This document shows positions 1 through 6,371 of a DNA stretch of 11,371 bases, piece after piece. The notes under the pieces were generated by a model. The model was not told the origin of the DNA. It worked only from the letters and a program-made list of their open reading frames with translations, and did not search any database. Positions within the stretch are counted from its first letter, which is position 1; the number at the start of each line of letters is the position of its first letter. A program made the position numbers and the translations under genes. Location: NCBI GenBank assembly GCA_028877005.1, contig JAGWPI010000189.1:1-11371 (forward strand). Reading direction: 5' to 3'. This DNA comes from Bacteroidota bacterium. Its GTDB lineage: Bacteria > Bacteroidota > Bacteroidia > Chitinophagales > Chitinophagaceae.

Positions 1-392
1 AAGCAAAATCATTATTAAACACACCACCTGTTTTTGCCATTTATGTGGCTTTACTAACATTAAGATGGATAGTTGCTGAAGGGGGATTGGCTGAAATGGC
101 CTTCAGAAACCAAGAAAAAGCCACTTTATTATACCAAACCATTGATAGTTTACCCATCTTTACTTCTTATGTTGCAAAAGAAGACAGAAGCCTCATGAAT
201 GCCGTTTTTTTTATGAAAGATGAACGTTTATTACAACCTTTCTTACAAACTTGTACCGATAATGGTATGATTGGTGTAAAGGGATACAGAACCGTAGGTG
301 GCATTAGAGTTAGTATGTACAATGCTTTACCGTTAGAAAGTGTACAAGCTTTCTGTCAACTGGCAAATGATTTTGCAACAAAAAACGCATAA
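1..392 (+). CDS. serC: Phosphoserine aminotransferase, C-terminal part (5' end outside window)
   Basis: This is the last ~130 codons of a PLP-dependent class V aminotransferase that converts 3-phosphohydroxypyruvate and glutamate to O-phosphoserine and 2-oxoglutarate in cytoplasmic serine synthesis. The reading frame is open from base 3, so the gene begins upstream; the GTG at 45 is an internal valine codon, not a start. Visible SerC signatures are SLLNTPPVFAIYV just after the window edge, LRWIVAEGGLAEM, and the C-terminal block KGYRTVGGIRVSMYNALP. The family usually has about 355-360 residues, so roughly a third is present. In most SerC proteins the last block begins GHRSVGG; here His is Tyr (codon 285-287), while the following Arg and the later carboxylate-binding Arg (codon 306-308) are kept. 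A DUF1015 gene follows after 33 bases and is probably cotranscribed. The identification is firm; only the effect of the substitution is open. Confidence 0.95.
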   Translation, partial: AKSLLNTPPVFAIYVALLTLRWIVAEGGLAEMAFRNQEKATLLYQTIDSLPIFTSYVAKEDRSLMNAVFFMKDERLLQPFLQTCTDNGMIGVKGYRTVGGIRVSMYNALPLESVQAFCQLANDFATKNA

Positions 393-425
393 CACTTTTT
401 CATTTATTTAAACAAGCACGATAGC

Positions 426-1661
426 ATGGCAATTATTCAACCTTTTAAAGCCTTAAGACCACAACCTCAGTTTGCAAAACAGGTAGCTAGTAAACCATAT
501 GATGTATTAAGCAGTGCAGAAGCAAAAATTGAAGCACAAGGCAATCCCGCATCATTTTTACATATTACTAAAAGCGAAATTGATTTACCGGAACAAACCG
601 ATATACATGCCCCTGAAGTATACCAACAAGCCAAACAAAATTTACATGCCTTTATTAAAAGAGATATTCTATTCCAAGAATCTAAACCATGTTATTATAT
701 CTATCGCTTAATTATGGATGGTAAAAGTCAAACCGGCTTGGTTTGTACTAGCGCTGTAGATGATTATGACAATAACATTATTAAAAAACATGAATTTACA
801 CGTCCCGATAAAGAATTAGATCGCATCAATCATATAACTGTTACCGGTGCCCAAACTGGCAATGTTTTTCTTGCATATAGAAATGTACCAGCAATTGATG
901 CCTTTATTGTGCAATGGACAAGTGCTAAAACACCCGGTTATGATTTTGTGGCCGATGATGGAGTACAACATAGCATTTGGGTAATGAATGATGGTAATGC
1001 CATTGAAACCATTACTCAATTATTTCAGCAATATGTTCCGGTAACTTATATCGCCGATGGGCATCACCGTGCAGCATCTGCGGCTAAAGTTCGTCAATCA
1101 TTTAATGGCAACATTCCCGAATCTGCCAATTACTTTCTTACCACTTTGTTTCCGGCTAATCAACTGTCTATTATGGATTATAATAGGGTAATAGCAGATT
1201 TAAATGGACATACGGAAGAAAGTTTACTAGTTGCATTAACCAAAAATTTTACCATTCAATTACAGGGAGATAAGCAAGTAAAACCCACAGCACCTCACCA
1301 AATAGGTATGTACCTGAATGGCAAATGGTACCAATTAAATGCAAATCCCGGTACTTTTAATACGGACCCTATTGGCATTTTAGATGTTAGCATTCTGCAA
1401 AAAAATATACTAGAACCCATTTTTAACATTGTTGACCAAAGAACCGATAAAAGAATAGATTTTATAGGAGGCATAAGAGGTATGGCTGCATTGGAAAACT
1501 CCGTAAACACTGGCAAAATGAAGATTGCTTTTAGCTTATTTCCTGTAAGTATGGAGCAATTATTTGCCATTGCTGACTCTAATAATGTAATGCCCCCTAA
1601 AAGTACCTGGTTTGAACCCAAACTACGCGATGGATTATTAACACATTTAATTTATGAATAA
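426..1661 (+). CDS. DUF1015 family protein (COG4198), serC-linked
   Basis: A 411-residue cytoplasmic protein without signal peptide or membrane segment. It shows the DUF1015 hallmarks in order: an N-terminal IQPFKALRP followed by VASKPYDVLS (family form VxxPPYDV), NPASFLHITK near residue 40, a central ADGHHRAASAA with D211-G-H-H-R215, and the C-terminal MPPKSTWFEPKLRDGL. The biochemical role cannot be read from sequence alone. Two clues point to serine or phosphoserine metabolism: the gene directly follows serC, an association I recall as recurrent in Bacteroidota, and the DGHHRxxxA block resembles the nucleotide-binding box of ParB/SerK-like serine kinases. Both are inference. The ATG at 426 is chosen because the family N-terminus begins there; no clear Shine-Dalgarno is visible, as is normal in this phylum. 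The stop codon abuts an ATG at 1662, and the downstream secreted protein probably starts at 1695. Confidence 0.9.
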   Translation: MAIIQPFKALRPQPQFAKQVASKPYDVLSSAEAKIEAQGNPASFLHITKSEIDLPEQTDIHAPEVYQQAKQNLHAFIKRDILFQESKPCYYIYRLIMDGKSQTGLVCTSAVDDYDNNIIKKHEFTRPDKELDRINHITVTGAQTGNVFLAYRNVPAIDAFIVQWTSAKTPGYDFVADDGVQHSIWVMNDGNAIETITQLFQQYVPVTYIADGHHRAASAAKVRQSFNGNIPESANYFLTTLFPANQLSIMDYNRVIADLNGHTEESLLVALTKNFTIQLQGDKQVKPTAPHQIGMYLNGKWYQLNANPGTFNTDPIGILDVSILQKNILEPIFNIVDQRTDKRIDFIGGIRGMAALENSVNTGKMKIAFSLFPVSMEQLFAIADSNNVMPPKSTWFEPKLRDGLLTHLIYE

Positions 1662-1694
1662 ATGTATTTTCGCCAAAGCCCGAAATCAATTTTT

Positions 1695-2717
1695 ATGAAA
1701 CGTGTTGCATTAATTTGTTTTTTTGGATTATTGGGAATAATGGCAATGGCACAAACACAAGATGCCAACCAATTGTATAAAGACGGTAAGCAATTATTGC
1801 AACAAGGCGATTATGATAATGCCATTATGGTATTGAATAACGCTTTGCAGCAAGACCCCAATAACTTAGACATTCAAAAAGATTTAGCTTTCGCCAATTT
1901 TTTGAATAGAGACTATACCAGTGCTATTAATGTAAGCAAAAAAATTATTGCACAACCCGGTGCCGACCAACAAGCTTATCAAATTTTAGGAATGTGCTAT
2001 AAAGCAATAGCTGAATATAAAGAAGCAGCAGATTTGTACGAAAAGGGTATTAAAAAATTTCCAAATAGCGGTGTTTTATACAATGAATATGGTGAATTGC
2101 TGGCCATGAATAAAACTTTAGATAAAGCTATTCAATTTTGGGAAAAAGGTATTGAAGTAGATCCTAATTATAGCAGCAATTATTATAATGCTGCCATGTA
2201 TTATGCCCAAAACAATGATAACCTACTTTGGGTTATGTATTATGGTGAAATTTTTGTAAACTTAGAAAGTTATACAACCCGAACAGCAGGTATGAAAAGT
2301 ACACTTTTAGATACCTATAAAAAATTATATACCCAATATAAGCCCGATCAATGGAGTATTGGTTATAAAAAAACACCATTTGCATTAGCCTTCTTTACTG
2401 TATTAAAAAATAGTATTTATCAAATTTCCACAGGTGTAACACCCGATAACTTATTGGCAGTTAGAACCCGATTTATTTTAGATTGGTACAATAGTGGCTT
2501 AAACCAACAATTTCCTTCGCGATTATTTGATCAATGGCAATATTTTTTAAGAGAAGGTATCTTTGAAGCATATAACCAGTGGATATTCGGTGCAGCAGCC
2601 AGTCCATCTCAATACCAAAATTGGGTACAATCGCACACAAAACAAGCCGATGCCTTTAAGCAATACCAAGGCAGCCGTATTTTTAAAATTCCCTTAGGAC
2701 AATATTACCACTTATAA
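1695..2717 (+). CDS. Secreted/periplasmic tetratricopeptide-repeat protein
   Basis: The predicted product has 340 residues. The start at 1695 is preferred over the in-frame ATG at 1662 because it begins a classical signal peptide: MKR, a hydrophobic core, then A-M-A before Gln20, giving a likely signal peptidase I cut after residue 19. The 1662 start would put 11 extra polar residues in front. Four to five TPR units follow, at about 24-57, 58-90, 92-125, 126-159 and weakly 160-193, with the usual small residue and Y/F pattern ending in DPNN, FPNS and DPNY. From about 200 to the end the protein is aromatic-rich and matches no family I can name. TPR domains scaffold protein contacts, so a periplasmic or outer-membrane-associated binding role is likely, but the partner is unknown. 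It lies 33 bases after the DUF1015 gene and is probably in the same operon, though nothing in it suggests serine metabolism. Confidence 0.85.
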   Translation: MKRVALICFFGLLGIMAMAQTQDANQLYKDGKQLLQQGDYDNAIMVLNNALQQDPNNLDIQKDLAFANFLNRDYTSAINVSKKIIAQPGADQQAYQILGMCYKAIAEYKEAADLYEKGIKKFPNSGVLYNEYGELLAMNKTLDKAIQFWEKGIEVDPNYSSNYYNAAMYYAQNNDNLLWVMYYGEIFVNLESYTTRTAGMKSTLLDTYKKLYTQYKPDQWSIGYKKTPFALAFFTVLKNSIYQISTGVTPDNLLAVRTRFILDWYNSGLNQQFPSRLFDQWQYFLREGIFEAYNQWIFGAAASPSQYQNWVQSHTKQADAFKQYQGSRIFKIPLGQYYHL

Positions 2718-2775
2718 TATATAAAATAGTCGCACAGTTTTAACAACTACACCTATCATTCCTTTTTTTTTAATT

Positions 2776-2788
2776 AGCAATGATTGCT
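2776..2788. promoter_or_regulatory. Perfect short palindrome in the gap before the acyl-CoA synthetase gene
   Basis: AGCAAT-G-ATTGCT is a perfect 6+1+6 inverted repeat, 66 bases before the start at 2854, in the AT-rich 2718-2853 gap. A T-tract lies just before it (2763-2771). With a one-base spacer it cannot form a useful RNA hairpin, so a protein-binding operator is the more natural reading. No clear TAnnTTTG promoter box was found in this gap; the nearest is TTAATTTG at 2788-2795, one mismatch and no good -33 partner. Chance occurrence is possible. Confidence 0.25.
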
Positions 2789-2853
2789 TAATTTGTAATT
2801 AATTCATACAAAAACCTACTAAATTCTGTTTTAGTTTCTTAACGATTGCTACT

Positions 2854-4647
2854 ATGATAACACCCAAAAGATTATTTGATGTAATTGACCATCAGTTGCA
2901 ACATTTCCCAAAAGAAACCATGTTAGCCGCAAAAGAAAATGGGCAATGGCGCAGCTATAGTACACAAGAAGTTCAACAAACTGCTTTGCAATTAAGTGCA
3001 GGTTTACTTTCACTTGGCATTAGTGGCAATGATTTTACCCCCGAAGAAAGTGATAAAGTAGCAATTATTAGTAACAATAGACCTGAATGGATTATTACTG
3101 ATATAGCTGTTCAACAAATCGGAGCTATTTTGGTACCATTATATCCAACTACCAATCCATTAGAAATTGAGTTTATCTTAAATGACTCAAAAGTGACTAC
3201 CATATTTATCAGCAGTGCTGATTTATTAGAAAAAATTTTACAATTAAAAGCCAATGTACCCACTCTTAAAAATATTTTTACCTTCAATCATATAGAAGGG
3301 GCCAATCATTGGCGTGAATTATTAGCAACAGATGAATCAGTTTTACAGCAAGTTCAAACCCTTTGCAATAAAATACCTGTATCACACTTAGCAACTATTA
3401 TTTATACTTCAGGTACAACCGGCACTCCAAAAGGGGTAATGTTAAGTCATACTAATATTTACAGCAATGTAATGTTGAGTAAAGAAAGTTTCCCTTTTGA
3501 AGATGCACCAAAAACAAAAGTACTAAGCTTTTTACCGCTAAACCACATATTTGAAAAAACAGTTACTTACATTTACCTATATAGTGGAATTTCTATTTAT
3601 TATGCAGAAAGTTTAGAAACCATTGGGGATAACCTAAAAGAAGTTCAACCAGATGGATTTACAACAGTACCTCGTTTATTAGAAAAGGTTTTTGAAAAAA
3701 TTATGCATACCGGCAATCAGTTAACCGGTATAAAACGTAGTTTATTTTTTTGGGCAGTAGCATTGGGAACACAATATGATAATAGGATTAATAAAGGTTT
3801 TTGGTATAATATGCAGTTAGCACTTGCCAACCGACTCATCTTTAATAAATGGCGGGCAGCTTTAGGTGGCAAAGTACAATACATTGTAACTGGCGGTGCA
3901 GCCTGCCAAGTAAAATTATTACGCATATTTAATGCCGCTAAAATTCCTGTATATGAAGGATATGGACCAACAGAGAATAGTCCTGTAATTTGTGTTAATA
4001 GAAAAGCTGCAGGTGGCATGAAGTTTGGCACCGTTGGCCCTCCTATTAATGGTATTGAAGTAAAGTTGGCAGATGATGGTGAAATTCTTGTATCCGGCCC
4101 TTGTGTAATGGTAGGCTATTACAAAAGACCAGATTTAACTGCTGAAACTGTTATAGACGGATGGCTACATACTGGCGATATTGGCGTGTGGGAAGATGGT
4201 ACATTTTTAAAAATTACCGATCGAAAAAAAGAATTATTTAAAACCAGTGGCGGCAAATATGTTGCACCACAGCCAATTGAAAACAAATTAAAAGAAAATG
4301 CATTTATTGAGCAGGTATTGGTAGTGGGGCCTGAAAGAAAATTTGTAGGTGCATTAATTGTTCCTTCTTTTAGTACCTTACAATCATGGATGAAAGAAAA
4401 CAACATTCTATTTACCACACAGCAGGAAGCAATTGAAAATAGTAAAGTGTTGGAGCACTATCAAAAAATAATTGATAAATATAACCAGTTATTTAACCAT
4501 GTTGAACAAATTAAGAAATTTAGATTACTACCTGTTGAATGGAGTATTGAAACTGGAGAAATGACACCCAAAATGAGTCTGCGCAGAAAAATTATTATGG
4601 AAAAATATGCTGCAGATATTGAAAAAATTTATGCAGAAAACAATTAA
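2854..4647 (+). CDS. Long-chain acyl-CoA synthetase (AMP-binding, FACS type)
   Basis: A 597-residue adenylate-forming enzyme expected to activate fatty acids to acyl-AMP and then acyl-CoA for phospholipid synthesis, fatty-acid uptake or beta-oxidation. Motifs in order: the P-loop-like TSGTTGTPKG at about 185-194, YGPTEN from Tyr370 (ATP/Mg binding), GWLHTGD from Gly436, and DRKKELFKTSGGKY from Asp456 (hinge and FACS linker). The GGKYVAPQPIENKL form is typical of the long-chain FACS group. No signal peptide or transmembrane helix is seen; such enzymes associate peripherally with the inner membrane. In the C-terminal A10 motif, TPKMSLRRK has Lys at 573 and Ser at 575, whereas TPTLKxKR in many relatives puts the catalytic Lys where Ser575 lies. 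The start at 2854 gives a normal N-terminus (ITPKRLFDVIDHQ). A lipoprotein gene follows after 40 bases. Chain-length preference cannot be inferred; fadD is the closest familiar name but orthology is unproven. Confidence 0.93.
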   Translation: MITPKRLFDVIDHQLQHFPKETMLAAKENGQWRSYSTQEVQQTALQLSAGLLSLGISGNDFTPEESDKVAIISNNRPEWIITDIAVQQIGAILVPLYPTTNPLEIEFILNDSKVTTIFISSADLLEKILQLKANVPTLKNIFTFNHIEGANHWRELLATDESVLQQVQTLCNKIPVSHLATIIYTSGTTGTPKGVMLSHTNIYSNVMLSKESFPFEDAPKTKVLSFLPLNHIFEKTVTYIYLYSGISIYYAESLETIGDNLKEVQPDGFTTVPRLLEKVFEKIMHTGNQLTGIKRSLFFWAVALGTQYDNRINKGFWYNMQLALANRLIFNKWRAALGGKVQYIVTGGAACQVKLLRIFNAAKIPVYEGYGPTENSPVICVNRKAAGGMKFGTVGPPINGIEVKLADDGEILVSGPCVMVGYYKRPDLTAETVIDGWLHTGDIGVWEDGTFLKITDRKKELFKTSGGKYVAPQPIENKLKENAFIEQVLVVGPERKFVGALIVPSFSTLQSWMKENNILFTTQQEAIENSKVLEHYQKIIDKYNQLFNHVEQIKKFRLLPVEWSIETGEMTPKMSLRRKIIMEKYAADIEKIYAENN

Positions 4648-4687
4648 ACAATAACTAATTTATTTGTCACTATTAAAATTTATACTC

Positions 4688-5302
4688 ATGCTTCGTAACC
4701 TTATATATGTGGCCATTATGGCATCCTTTTTAACAGCTTGTTCTTCTAATAACCATAAAAAAATTATGATTGTGGCTACCGGTGATATTCAGGTAAATAT
4801 GAATACAAAAACCATTACCCTATCCGGCGGTGCAGGTGCCAATGATAAAACAATAGATGTTAATAGTGCCGGTCCTCTAACACTTCAATTAAAAGATGAG
4901 AATGGAAAAAATACACCTATATCCGTAAATGAGAATGGGTATTTTATTCTTAATGCAAGACATGATACCATTGCTGGTGCATATCAAAATTATGGTGCCC
5001 CTAAAACCAAAGTAGACACAATTAAGCAAGAAATCATTGAAAAAGGAATCGATTCTCTTTCCCAACTTATTCAGGGCAAAAACATTACTACGGCAAACCG
5101 TAATTTTTTTGTTACCCCCGGCTCCATTGTAAAAATTACTACCAATACTGATGCATTTGTGGTACCCCCTTTTCATAGAATGACATCTATTGAGCAAGTG
5201 GGCGATATAGAACCTGAAGTATATCGTTTTTATACATTAAATGAGATAAGAGAAGAACTAGCTAAATTAAAAGCACTTACAGCACCACCACCAGTAAAGT
5301 AA
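4688..5302 (+). CDS. Small lipoprotein of unknown function
   Basis: A predicted 204-residue lipoprotein. The ATG at 4688 opens a lipoprotein signal: MLRNLIY, a hydrophobic stretch, then the lipobox L15-T-A-C18. A TTG at 4664 in frame would add eight residues and is less likely. Residues after Cys18 are SSNNHKK, lacking the acidic cluster that commonly directs Bacteroidota lipoproteins to the cell surface, so a periplasm-facing location is slightly favoured. The body looks beta-rich and polar (TGDIQVNMNTKTITLSGG and similar), followed by a helical segment near the end (LNEIREELAKLKAL) and a short APPP tail. I recognise no family or catalytic motif. It lies 40 bases after the acyl-CoA synthetase gene and may be cotranscribed. 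Its stop is only two bases from the stop of yidD on the other strand. Confidence 0.8.
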   Translation: MLRNLIYVAIMASFLTACSSNNHKKIMIVATGDIQVNMNTKTITLSGGAGANDKTIDVNSAGPLTLQLKDENGKNTPISVNENGYFILNARHDTIAGAYQNYGAPKTKVDTIKQEIIEKGIDSLSQLIQGKNITTANRNFFVTPGSIVKITTNTDAFVVPPFHRMTSIEQVGDIEPEVYRFYTLNEIREELAKLKALTAPPPVK

Positions 5303-5304
5303 TT

Positions 5305-5535
5305 CTAGGGTACAGGATCATGGCCATGCCCACCCCAAGGATGGCAAGAACTAATTCGCTTAATTGCTAACCAGCCACCCTTTATTAACCCATATTTTTT
5401 TAAGGCTTCAATTGAATATTGTGAGCAAGTGGGTGTATATCGGCATTTGGGGCCTATATTGGGAGAAATTACATATTGATAAAATTTTATCAATAAAATA
5501 AATGGCCAACTAATTACTTGTAGTATCCATTTCAT
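5305..5535 (-). CDS. yidD: YidD, membrane protein insertion efficiency factor
   Basis: A 76-residue protein of the YidD (DUF37) family, a small amphipathic inner-membrane-associated protein that helps YidC-dependent membrane protein insertion. The family pattern is complete: a hydrophobic, positively bounded N-terminus ([15 protein letters not shown]), then [19 protein letters not shown], and the C-terminal [13 protein letters not shown] (family form RCHPWGGxGYDPVP). An ATG at 5547 is also in frame and would add MYYY; the ATG at 5535 is preferred because family members usually start just before the hydrophobic helix. Either start overlaps the end of rnpA (by 26 bases from 5535), which suggests translational coupling. 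The order rpmH-rnpA-yidD is the classical one; yidC does not follow here, since the opposite-strand lipoprotein gene ends two bases away. Confidence 0.95.
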   Translation of the reverse strand: MKWILQVISWPFILLIKFYQYVISPNIGPKCRYTPTCSQYSIEALKKYGLIKGGWLAIKRISSCHPWGGHGHDPVP

Positions 5536-5923
5536 GTAATAATACATTAAAAATTTCGGGTAATAATTTTTGTACTGCCCTATTTAATAAATGAATATCG
5601 GGCATTTCTTTACCTACATAAATAATAAATAAGGTTAGTCCTACTTGCTTTAACTCCAAAAAATGTTGTAAAGAAACTTTATTTGTTCGGTATGCCTCTC
5701 TCAAAAGCCTTTTAATCCTATTGCGTTGGGTTGCTTTTTTAAAATGCCGACTACTTACTGTAACACCTGCTTGTAAATATGGTTGATGTGTTGAATGAAG
5801 CGAATATTGGTATAAAATTTTAAGCGGATAACTATATAATGATCGGTTGTTGCTAAACAATATTTCAATTTGTTTACGACTTTTAAGTTTTTGGCTTTTA
5901 GGGTATGAAAACAAAGCAGGCAT
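5510..5923 (-). CDS. rnpA: Ribonuclease P protein component (C5 protein)
   Basis: A 137-residue basic protein that binds the catalytic RNase P RNA and helps it cleave 5' leaders from pre-tRNAs. The N-terminal [16 protein letters not shown] matches the family's LKsrkefe.lf.. block, and the diagnostic RNR motif is in [14 protein letters not shown] with R67-N-R69. Length is slightly above the usual ~115-130 residues because of an extended C-terminus that overlaps yidD. The ATG at 5923 is chosen over an in-frame TTG at 5932, which would add only three residues. Immediately before the start, at 5942-5972, lies a strong terminator-like hairpin, so expression relative to rpmH is probably reduced by attenuation or read-through. 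The RNase P RNA gene is not in this window. Confidence 0.95.
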   Translation of the reverse strand: MPALFSYPKSQKLKSRKQIEILFSNNRSLYSYPLKILYQYSLHSTHQPYLQAGVTVSSRHFKKATQRNRIKRLLREAYRTNKVSLQHFLELKQVGLTLFIIYVGKEMPDIHLLNRAVQKLLPEIFNVLLHEMDTTSN

Positions 5924-5941
5924 ATTAATCAATAAAATATG

Positions 5942-5972
5942 AAAAAAGCCCCATCCCGAAGGTGAGGCTTTT
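5942..5972 (-). terminator. Intrinsic terminator/attenuator with UUCG tetraloop between rpmH and rnpA
   Basis: Read on the minus strand, 5972-5961 (AAAAGCCTCACC) pairs with 5956-5944 (GGATGGGGCTTTT) around the loop TTCG (5960-5957). The stem has about 12 pairs, with one G-U pair and one bulged A, and is followed by six T at 5947-5942. The loop is closed by C-G, giving the very stable cUUCGg tetraloop. The hairpin lies 26 bases after the rpmH stop and ends about 20 bases before the rnpA ATG. It should end most rpmH transcripts and let a minority continue, fitting the much larger need for L34 than for RNase P protein. Confidence 0.8.
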
Positions 5973-5998
5973 AAAGATATGAATAGATTTTAAATTGG

Positions 5999-6154
5999 CT
6001 ATTTTAATCCTTTCTCGCTAGACACTGTTAATTTTTTGCGCCCTTTCCTTCTGCGACTGGCTAACACCTTTCTACCATTAGCTGTTTGCATACGTTTACG
6101 AAAACCGTGCACCGATTTACGACGACGTTTATGTGGCTGGAATGTACGTTTCAT
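5999..6154 (-). CDS. rpmH: 50S ribosomal protein L34
   Basis: A 51-residue, very basic ribosomal protein of the large subunit, found by translating the minus strand directly. It starts [20 protein letters not shown], has [22 protein letters not shown], and ends in a short VSSEKGLK tail with a TAG stop. The family signature (KRTFQPxxxRRxxxHGFRxRM..T..GRxVLxxRRxKGRxxL) is complete, and the length fits Bacteroidota L34 (about 50-53 residues). It precedes rnpA and yidD in the standard order. A hairpin terminator follows and a promoter candidate lies 80-110 bases before the start. No Shine-Dalgarno is seen; the sequence before the ATG is A-rich (AAAAATAAAACTATT). Confidence 0.98.
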   Translation of the reverse strand: MKRTFQPHKRRRKSVHGFRKRMQTANGRKVLASRRRKGRKKLTVSSEKGLK

Positions 6155-6161
6155 AATAGTT

Positions 6162-6212
6162 TTATTTTTCTAACCCAATAATAATTTTTTCAACTTCAAC
6201 AGTGGCCACCAT
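6162..6212 (-). other. Possible 16-codon leader ORF before rpmH
   Basis: Within the probable rpmH leader an ATG at 6212 opens [16 protein letters not shown] and stops with TAA seven bases before the rpmH ATG. Its ATG lies inside an inverted repeat (AGTGG...CCACT, 6201-6218). It could be a translated leader peptide coupling to rpmH, or a chance ORF; sequence alone cannot decide, and an ORF this short is expected by chance fairly often. Confidence 0.2.
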
Positions 6213-6218
6213 ACCACT
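6201..6218 (-). promoter_or_regulatory. Inverted repeat in the rpmH 5' leader
   Basis: The minus-strand sequence AGTGGTATGGTGGCCACT has AGTGG/CCACT arms of five bases around an eight-base loop, and contains the perfect eight-base palindrome GTGGCCAC. It sits about 11 bases after the expected transcription start and about 47 bases before the rpmH ATG. It could be an RNA element for ribosomal-protein feedback or a protein-binding site. The arms are short, so confidence is low. Confidence 0.3.
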
Positions 6219-6235
6219 CTTTTGTGAAAGGATGG

Positions 6236-6266
6236 CAAAGGTAAGGGCACAAACCCAAAAAAGAAA
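6236..6266 (-). promoter_or_regulatory. Bacteroidota-type promoter for rpmH
   Basis: On the minus strand 6243-6236 reads TACCTTTG, an exact match to the phylum's -7 box TAnnTTTG. Nineteen bases upstream, 6266-6263 reads TTTC, one mismatch from the -33 consensus TTTG, at the expected spacing. A T/A-rich tract (6280-6294, GGTTTTTGAAAAAAAC on this strand) lies just upstream of the -33 box where an UP-like element would sit. The predicted start is near 6229, giving a leader of about 75 bases before rpmH. This suits a highly expressed ribosomal gene. Confidence 0.6.
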
Positions 6267-6371
6267 CATTTCGGGTAAGTTTTTTTCAAAAACCAACTTT
6301 TTGTATTTTAATAGGATTGAAATAACGCCTTTTGTAAAGCTGATGATTTACATTAACAGTAACTTGGGCTA

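Noticed and set aside
45..392. A GTG start for the first gene at 45
   Set aside because: The frame is open to base 3 and the residues before 45 are conserved SerC sequence, so this is an internal codon of a truncated gene.
816..1019. Minus-strand open frame opposite the DUF1015 gene
   Set aside because: It lies wholly within a well-supported gene and has no recognisable protein features; it is a shadow of the real frame. The same applies to 514-711, 1295-1621, 3717-4031, 4119-4418, 4889-5197 and 11006-11230.
2718..2760. Terminator after the TPR gene
   Set aside because: The only inverted repeat, TAAAA...TTTTA, is five A/T pairs with an 11-base loop and no T-tract directly after it, so it is too weak to call.
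5319..5328. Palindrome CATGGCCATG as a bidirectional terminator between the converging genes
   Set aside because: It encodes the conserved Gly-His-Gly-His end of YidD and has no T-tract on either side.
6334..6351. Terminator after murI (GTAAA...TTTAC)
   Set aside because: Five-base AT-rich arms and no T-tract; not convincing.
5999..6371. Replication origin next to rpmH
   Set aside because: rpmH often lies near oriC in other phyla, but there is no dnaA gene here and I saw no cluster of DnaA boxes (TTATCCACA-like) in the gap.
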